Under the pieces are notes generated by a model, which did not search any database, was not told the origin of the DNA, and saw only the letters and a program-made list of their open reading frames with translations. A DNA stretch of 64,000 nucleotides from Distichodus sexfasciatus (lineage: Eukaryota > Chordata > Actinopteri > Characiformes > Distichodontidae), in contig JAVGVS010000184.1 of the NCBI GenBank assembly GCA_032718565.1, positions 124,001 to 188,000 on the forward strand, read 5' to 3'. Positions 57,455-64,000 of this stretch are shown one piece after another. The position numbers and the translations under genes were made by a program. Position 1 is the first letter of the stretch. The number at the start of each line of letters is the position of its first letter.

Positions 57455-58274
57455 TAGAGATGCACAATAATACTAGAATCATATCGGAAATTATCAGAAA
57501 CGGGCGATAATTGCTTTTTTAAAAGTCATCGGCATCGGACCGTTGCTTAGATTTGCCTGATATTTTTCAGCCGATATTTGATGACACACTTACTGTACGT
57601 TGGGAAGATAGCGCTTGTGCCAGGCATGTCCAAAGTCTGAGGTGGGATTTTATACGGCCTGCGCCTTCTGACTTAAAATGTATGGCAAAATGTATTTTGT
57701 GCCAAAATGCTGAGCATGCAGTGGAACGTTCGCAATTAAATTCTCTTGTTTTTACGCGCTCAACTCTCCCTGCACGCGTGAGCTCGCACATGGGCTGTGT
57801 CCCGAGCCGCGTACTATCGCACATAATAGTATGGTAGGTAAGGCACTCTTATCATACTTTTCTATGTGGTAGTCTGCATCTCAGAAAATAGCCTGGGTTG
57901 TAGCCTAACGGCTCCTTACGCGCTAGGTAGTGCACATGGAGAGTCACACGGGCCCTATTTGACTTGGTACACCAAGTCAAAAAGTGACTTTTTTCTTACA
58001 ATGTTGTGCACTACGCTCTGAATTCTCCACCCTCGCTCCACTCTGCTTTCACGCTCGCTTGACTTGGTGCTGTGTTAGAAATGTCAGAACTACGGCGCTG
58101 TTTTTGTGCCAACATTTTGAGCGCGTAGTGGAACTTGTCTTTAAATATCTTGTCTTTACACGCTCAACTCGGCCTGCGCTCACGCTTCACTTATCAGTAT
58201 GGGTTGATATACTGTACGCATGAAAAACATCGGATATCTGTATCGGCCAACAATTCCCTTATCGTGCATCACTA
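57455..58274. mobile_element. hAT-type element with TAGAGATGCAC ends and internal duplication
   Basis: TAGAGATGCACAATAA at the left mirrors TTATCGTGCATCACTA at the right. The flanks TTTTAAGG and TTTTAGGC share six of eight bases, a decayed target duplication. Inside, a block with GTGCCAAAATGCTGAGC and ACGCGCTCAACTC near 57700 recurs at about 58110, a direct repeat that brackets a separate segment starting GGGCTGTGTCCCGAG (about 57789), possibly a nested MITE. Confidence 0.72.
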
Positions 58275-59119
58275 TTTTAGGCTATTCAGTTCGTTTTTCT
58301 TGCAGATGGCATTCAGTATGATGCAGTTCTGAACTCTGCTACGTGAATTTTCTATATGGAAGGAAAGGCTAAAACTGTTTATCAAAAGAGCAACGTAACT
58401 GATTGTAAGCTTCTCTGCAATATAATGAGAGTAAAAGCAGTGAGATCTTCCTGAATGATTACAGGACTGAGCACGACATTGAAAGTAGGGCAGCACTAAT
58501 ACATGGAAGACACTCGCCCTCCTTTCGTGCTGCGCTCAAGACCTTCCCACATCAAAGTCAGCAAAGCCTCCTAAGGCTGCTTGTAAATTTTCCCAAAAGT
58601 TGCAGTGCCAGTTGAGATGAAGGCTTAGTCCGGTCCCACAGCTTTCCTGATCAGGAGGGGGGCTCTGGATTAGGAAGAGCAATAAGAAAGAGAAAGATTA
58701 AAATGGCATTGCAAGGCTCTAGTGCGGTGTTTTTTTTCATTCCTTCACCATTTTAATCAAGCAAAACTAAGATTCATGTTGTTTGTTCACAAAGTTGGAA
58801 CAAGAGCGGCGAGGGGGCCGGTTAATGGCATCCCAGGGACTGAGCTTTATGTGTAGCAGAGCTAAATCAAGTCTGCCTCTCAGCTGTTGTTTTCTTTTAT
58901 TACTTTTCCCTTTTTTTCTGAGAAAACTCTAGCGACAGAAATCTTTGTTAAAGGCAGATCATAAAACAGAGGTGCTGACTCAAAACCAAAGTGGCCCTTG
59001 AACACTCCAAGACAAATGATGAATTGGCCAAGATTTAAGTATTTTTCCCCACGGCCATCTTGATTTATCGAAATATTAAAACGGTGCATTAGATCCTAAA
59101 ATCTAATAGCAATATACTA
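58275..59119. other. No gene seen; unique-looking
   Basis: 58550-58870 lacks repeats and includes GAAAGATTAAAATGGCATTG and CACCATTTTAATCAAG. No splice-supported exon. Confidence 0.3.
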
Positions 59120-60225
59120 AATAAAGATGGCACCGATCTGATTCGTGGATCCGATCTGTAAATGTGCGCACGCTCAATTCGTTACGCATCGGAAGTGGAA
59201 CGGACGTAAAGCAGGTTTATTCGTGCTAACTCCTACATATTAATAGAACAAGCAACACGACAACCCCAAAAGCAAACCACACAATTATACTGTTTAAGTT
59301 CCTTAACAACACCAGCTCTCGCTCGCAATCTCTGTGTTCCTGATGGCTGTTTTAGTGCCACAGGAATAGGGACTGTCACAAAATTACAGAACTGTGTTTA
59401 AACAAATAATTTGAGATGTTATTTTAATAATTTGTTAATTAATAAGTTGTGTATTCAGACATTTTTTAAAGCATTATTTTCTGTTTTCTCAGAGACTGTA
59501 TCGGATTTGTATCGTATCGGCAGATATCCAAATTTACAATATCGTATCATATCGTATCGTACATAAAAAAGTGGTATTGTGCCATGTTTAATACTAAACA
59601 GGGTAAATCACATAGCGTCAGAAGTAGACACAGCCAAGAGCATCGGTTCACAGTACAAGGTGGTGACTTGTTTCAATCCCGAGTACCGATCCGATATCAG
59701 TTTTTAATTAATAACTTCTTTATTTCTCTGTGACGAGGAGACTGTTATGCATAAGGAAATACTTGACTTAAATACTGTGTTCCTAACCAAAACGATGTCA
59801 TAATTACACACCTATATGTATATGCTAATTATTTATTATTAAAATAACATCTAAAAAATTATTTGTTTGAACACAGTTCTATAATTTTGTGACGGTCCCT
59901 AATCTTGAGGCACTAAAACCATCAGGAACACAGAGACAACGTTGTTAAGGAAACTAAACAGTGTAATCGTGTGATTTGCTTTTGGGGTTGTAGTGTGTTG
60001 CATTGCTTGTTCTGATCATTGTCATATCAGTTTGTACAAATTAGCGCGAATGTCGAACAATAAACCAGCTTTACTTCTGAAGCATAACAAAATGTTTGTG
60101 TTTTAAACATAGAAAAACCTATGATTTAATTGAACAGACCGGCTCCATAGATCGGCACAATGCCGCCAATACCCGATCCAGCAATTTGAGTCGTTACTGG
60201 AACCGTTATCCGATCCACATAGTCG
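59120..60225. repeat. Large inverted repeat (two opposed copies of one element)
   Basis: The arm 59190-59440 (CAACCCCAAAAGCAAACCAC, TCTGTGTTCCTGATGGC, TTTAAACAAATAATTTGAGA) is matched in reverse complement by 59822-60092, separated by about 380 bp. Both copies carry TACCGATCCGATATC-like ends typical of fish hAT elements. The pair could fold into a long imperfect hairpin if transcribed. Confidence 0.76.
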
Positions 60226-60558
60226 GCATGTGCTTTACTAATATTTTCTTTTGTGTATTTCTTGCTGCCTTTTAAGGAAGTTATTGAAAAGTAACATGCG
60301 TTTTGGGAATCTAAAATCTCAGTGCATGAGGAATTAGAATTAACCCAGGGAGAGTAATTGATTTAAATTAGCACTGATTATTCTGATTACTGATTATAAG
60401 ACGTTTCCCGCAATAATGGTACTAATATAAAAAAGAAATGAGAGAAAAATTCTACAAAGAGGTTTTGTTTTTTTTTACTACTAGTGCATTCTGAGAACAA
60501 TAACAACTTTTTGCCAACTAGTTCAACAAAGTCAGAATCCTCTACTGTATTCACTGAC

Positions 60559-60593
<35 letters not shown>

Positions 60594-62654
60594 TGAAGCC
60601 CCTTGGGGACAAAAATGGCCTGCTTGTGTAATGGTCAGACACACAGAGGACAGAGCCTGATAGAGAAATGAGTAATGCAGAGCCCCGTATCTACTGAAAC
60701 CGTGTCACTCAACATGCCCTGGTTACATAAGTCCCCACCTCGACCCCCCACTGCAAAGAACGAGGAGCGAATCCTGGGGAAACACGCTCAACACGCTGCC
60801 GGCGGGGTGAAATGTGTGTGGTGGTGGAGAAAGGTCAGTGTGGCAGCGCTAGATTTCACAAGTGAATGCGCAGAAACGAACAGCGGTGACTCAGTTTTCT
60901 GCTCCGGTCGTGATTTCGCATCTCGTCTCGGCTCTCGGCACGCAGGCCTCGAAAACCCTGCAGGAGCACCCCAGGCAGAAGAATCCGACATTCAGGCCCG
61001 CGTCAGATCCTTTAGTGTTCGACGGCAAACGAGCTTGTCGAGTCGGTAGGGCGTACACAGCTGAGGCCTCCGACCTCTTGCTGTTTCTTTTAAACACATT
61101 TCATCAAAAAACAGAGAAAATCAATTGAACTGGGGCAAAATTAGACAAGCGACGGGGGACCCAAACGGGGATACGGTCCGACGTAATTTGTCTGCATGCA
61201 GTCGTTTAAAAGATCAGACCTCCTGCTGATGTTGGTCACAGCGTGCTCCAGAAGCGACCATTCCCCCCGACTAACACCCACACGTACACGTACACCCTGA
61301 TTTGCCGATGTTTGTCCTTGATGTGAGCGGCGTCTTAACGTTCGGAGGGCGATCCATTTGGAGATTTGTCCATCATCCCCTCCATTTAATTAAACCAAGC
61401 TTTTACTGCTCACGGTCATTAACGGCGATCGATGGTCTCAAGGTTTAGACCAAATGAAACGCCGTGACAACAGGTCAATATTGTCTCCCCTCAGCACTGA
61501 ACGCCTCGCGAGTCAGAACGGGATACTGGAGGAAAATTGAGACTACAACGAATAGTCATGGAGAATACATTTTTCCGTGTGAAAAACGCTGCAAAACGTT
61601 CCAATATTGCACATCGCGATGAAACGATATATCGTACAGCCCTAAAAGCTGTCCAATTTTTAAAAGGAAAATTTTTATTTCAAGGATGTCTCAATTTATA
61701 AAGAATTAAAAACTCTAGAATGTTTAGAATTTTTTGTACAAAGTCAATCAACATAGAAAATGTTGAAAAATGAAGACCTTTTATCCTACATTTTCTTGAA
61801 TTTTGATTTGAAAAAAATCACTAATTTTACGTGAATTAAGAAAGTCATGATTTTTTTGTGTCTTTGATATTGCACAGTGTAATGAAACAATATATCGCGC
61901 GGCCGTAAAAGCCTTCCCATGTCACAGCATTTACCTCCTTCAAAGAATTCTGCCAAAAGGCACAAAGGTGAATAAAACAGTCGTGGGGCGGCTTGTGGGG
62001 GAGAAGAAAGCGTGCGCCACGTGGCCGGGAGGAGGCGGCTCGATGAAATAAGAAAGAGAAGGAGCTCAACAAAGGCTCGTAGTCACTACACAGGGCTTTG
62101 TGTGGAGGAGGGTCCAGGGGAGAGGGCAGGTGCTTCCAATCACACCCATTATTTGCCGCTGCTGGGCACGAGCACTAACGACCTCCCCCCACCCTTCCAG
62201 TCTTCCGTCCCTCCTCCCATCCATCCATCCATACATCCATAGATACATCTATCCGTCCCTGCTCCGGCTCCACCCCTGCTTTCTGCCTGAACACGCGCCC
62301 TGGGAGAGGAGGTGGAGGAACAAAGGGAAGATTTTCTTCATGCGCTGAACACAAACAAAATCTGGGGATTGTAGAGACGTAGAAAAAATATAAATATAAA
62401 TAAAGAGATAAATCCTGGAATTGGTCTTTATTTCTAATGGGCATTAGCGTTTTTTAGGGACATGAATAAAATTAAGAGGGGGTTGAGTCTAGATAAGGCA
62501 TAAGAAAATCAGGAAATTTTGTCACAATCGTCAATATACTGGTCTCTCTCGGATAAAGTTCATTCCAGTAAACGATTAACTTTTCATATGATCTTTACAA
62601 CAAGGTAATGATTTATACACATCTAAAAGTGATGGGCTCTGTTACTACACGCTG
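60226..62654. other. Gene-free; microsatellite, GC-rich island and element ends
   Basis: A GA run lies at 60563-60589. 60680-61060 is GC-rich with many CpGs and a 124-residue frame that I do not recognise. 61130-61520 is unique-looking (CTCCATTTAATTAAACCAAG). Two hAT-like ends occur near 61605-61645 (ACGATATATCGTACAGCCCT) and 61885-61910. 62216-62255 is an ATCC run. Confidence 0.35.
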
Positions 62655-62785
62655 GGGGCCAACATCCCTGTTTAAGATTAAGCCTAGTCCTAGACTATCA
62701 TGGAATTTCAGTGCTAAATCTCTATTAGAGCTGTAATTTAGTCCAAGACTAGGCTTAATCCGTGTTCAAAAAAACAGTCCTAGGG
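62655..62785. repeat. Single copy of the palindromic repeat
   Basis: TTAAGATTAAGCCTAGTCC pairs with CAAGACTAGGCTTAATCCG around GCTAAATCTCTATTAGAG. It equals one unit of the 9001-9505 array and abuts the hAT MITE. Confidence 0.75.
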
Positions 62786-62793
62786 GTTTAAAT

Positions 62794-63269
62794 TGAAGAT
62801 CGACCGATATTGGTTTTTCAGGGCCGATTATTGCTAGTTAACGGGGCCGATAACCGATATTTGGATTCGATATTCAAACGAAAAAAAAAAAGAAAATCTG
62901 TCAAAATGTTGAATGTTACAAACACCAAGCTTAGCTTAAACCCTTCTCTTTCCTCTTCTCCTTCTGGGAGCTTTATGCTGAGCTCGTGTGTGAGTGTGGT
63001 GTGGGTGACAACAAGGCCTCAGTGTTGATTGGCTACTACTCGTGTGACATATAGCCAATCGGAGACTGTTGTGGGCGGGACATTAAACGAAGCAGCGAGT
63101 CCACAGTAAGAAGAGACAGTGAGAAGAGATGGCAGTGGAGCCGCAGTGTCGCACCTCGTAATCACTTAATATCGGTGATGGTCAAAATTAAACACAGACA
63201 CCAATAATCGGCAAAATGCCTAATATCGGCCCCAGATAAGCCGGCAGGTCGATAATCGGTCAGCCCTTA
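62794..63269. mobile_element. hAT-type MITE, sister copy, perfect 8-bp target duplication
   Basis: A 476-bp unit flanked by GTTTAAAT at 62786-62793 and 63270-63277. The ends TGAAGATCGACCGATATTGG and GATAATCGGTCAGCCCTTA match those of the 53550-53949 copy, as does the interior GTTGTGGGCGGGACATTAAA. An A-rich run is at 62880-62891. Confidence 0.9.
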
Positions 63270-63277
63270 GTTTAAAT

Positions 63278-63549
63278 CAAAAGTTTCATCGCAATTTCAC
63301 AATTTCATGTTCAATCAATTTAATGAAGAATAACGTCGAAATCTGCTATGATACAATTTCAATTCGATTCAGTTCAGGATCGATATGAGACAATATCATA
63401 GGCTGCTTAACCACAGCGATTTCCACTCATTACAAATCTTCTCTCTTGATAAACACAGCTCTCCTGTCTGAATGACGTTTTCATTTTATGCTTTGGACTC
63501 GCTGATCGTTGATCTATCAGTGTAGATCGCTGTATTGTTACACCTCTAC
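63278..63549. repeat. hAT-like element end
   Basis: CAATTCGATTCAGTTCAGGA and a right end GCTGTATTGTTACACCTCTA, the complement of the common TAGAGGTGTAACGATACA-type hAT end. The left end is not visible; the MITE above may have landed in it. Confidence 0.45.
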
Positions 63550-64000
63550 TACGCACTGACTGTACCGAAAACTGCCCTCACGCACCATTAAACAATAAAT
63601 AAATGTTCGCCACGTACGTCAAAAAAGGCAGCTCAGCCGCGACGAGTACCCGACAAGCCTCAGTGTCGCAAGTTCGCGAGGCCTTTTGCGGTCACACCAG
63701 ATTATGCAAGCTTGCCTTGCGGACTCGCAGGCTGTCAGCTCGGGTTATTAGCGATGGGTGGATTTTCTGAATCCTCCTCCTCTAGCTGAACTCCACGGGG
63801 CTGAGATTCCATCTCGACCTAAGCTGAGGCCCAGACTGGCAATCGTGTTTCACAGCGTCTCACGAACCGCAGAGATTTTCAGCACAGCCCTTATTTCTCG
63901 ATAAAAGCAATGGCATAAATTACAGATTTGAATAAATAATAGATTTTAATCAGTATAAAGATTTATACAGTTAAAGATGCACGTTTTAAGGAAATAGAGT
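63550..64000. other. No feature recognised at the right edge
   Basis: 63600-63760 is CpG-containing and unique-looking. No exon or repeat could be supported before the window ends. Confidence 0.3.

Noticed and set aside
60675..61049. 124-residue frame in a CpG-rich patch
   Set aside because: No known similarity, overlapping open frames in both directions, and no supported splice sites.

Overview
The window looks like nuclear DNA of a teleost fish. The evidence is split exons with GT-AG introns, two families of tRNA-derived SINEs, Tc1/mariner and hAT DNA transposons with target-site duplications, L2-type LINE tails, and many CA, GA and CT microsatellites. There are no operons, ribosome binding sites or other bacterial features. 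The repeat mix suggests an otophysan fish (catfish, characin or carp relatives), but this is a weak inference.

One protein-coding gene can be supported: the 5' part of plekha6 (pleckstrin homology domain-containing family A member 6) on the minus strand. Exons at 12660-12792, 11618-11722 and 10419-10491 encode the classical start methionine, the basic FGKRSNSM segment and the first strands of the PH domain. The rest of the PH domain and the protein lie beyond the left edge. A further exon at 16715-16801 is open, has good splice sites and joins in phase to 12792, giving an N-terminal extension upstream of the classical methionine. A candidate first coding exon (19295-19326) and a GA-rich candidate 5' UTR/promoter (19327-19790) lie above it. 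A second, weaker phase-compatible candidate sits at 51037-51133.

Layout: 1-10.4 kb is intron with an old hAT element (1598-2827), other TIR elements, SINEs, LINE tails and a 128-bp tandem array of a palindromic repeat (9001-9505). The plekha6 exons occupy 10.4-19.3 kb, with an inverted SINE pair beside one splice donor and diverged intronic duplications. A 1568-bp decayed Tc1 element is at 20487-22054. From 22 to 37 kb there are MITE-like elements, an L2 fragment, a 0.9-kb pyrimidine-rich tract and two nearly identical transposon copies in opposite orientation. From 37 to 53 kb the sequence is mostly repeat-poor and gene-poor, with AT-rich homeobox-site-like stretches and GC-rich islands that could be conserved noncoding elements. 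From 53 to 64 kb come two hAT MITEs with perfect 8-bp target duplications, a third hAT copy, a Tc1 fragment and a large inverted repeat.

I found no clear new biological system. The most useful observations are the alternative plekha6 N-terminus, the tandemly amplified palindrome, the paired inverted repeats and the transposon pairs. All comparisons with known families are from memory and pattern reading, not database searches.
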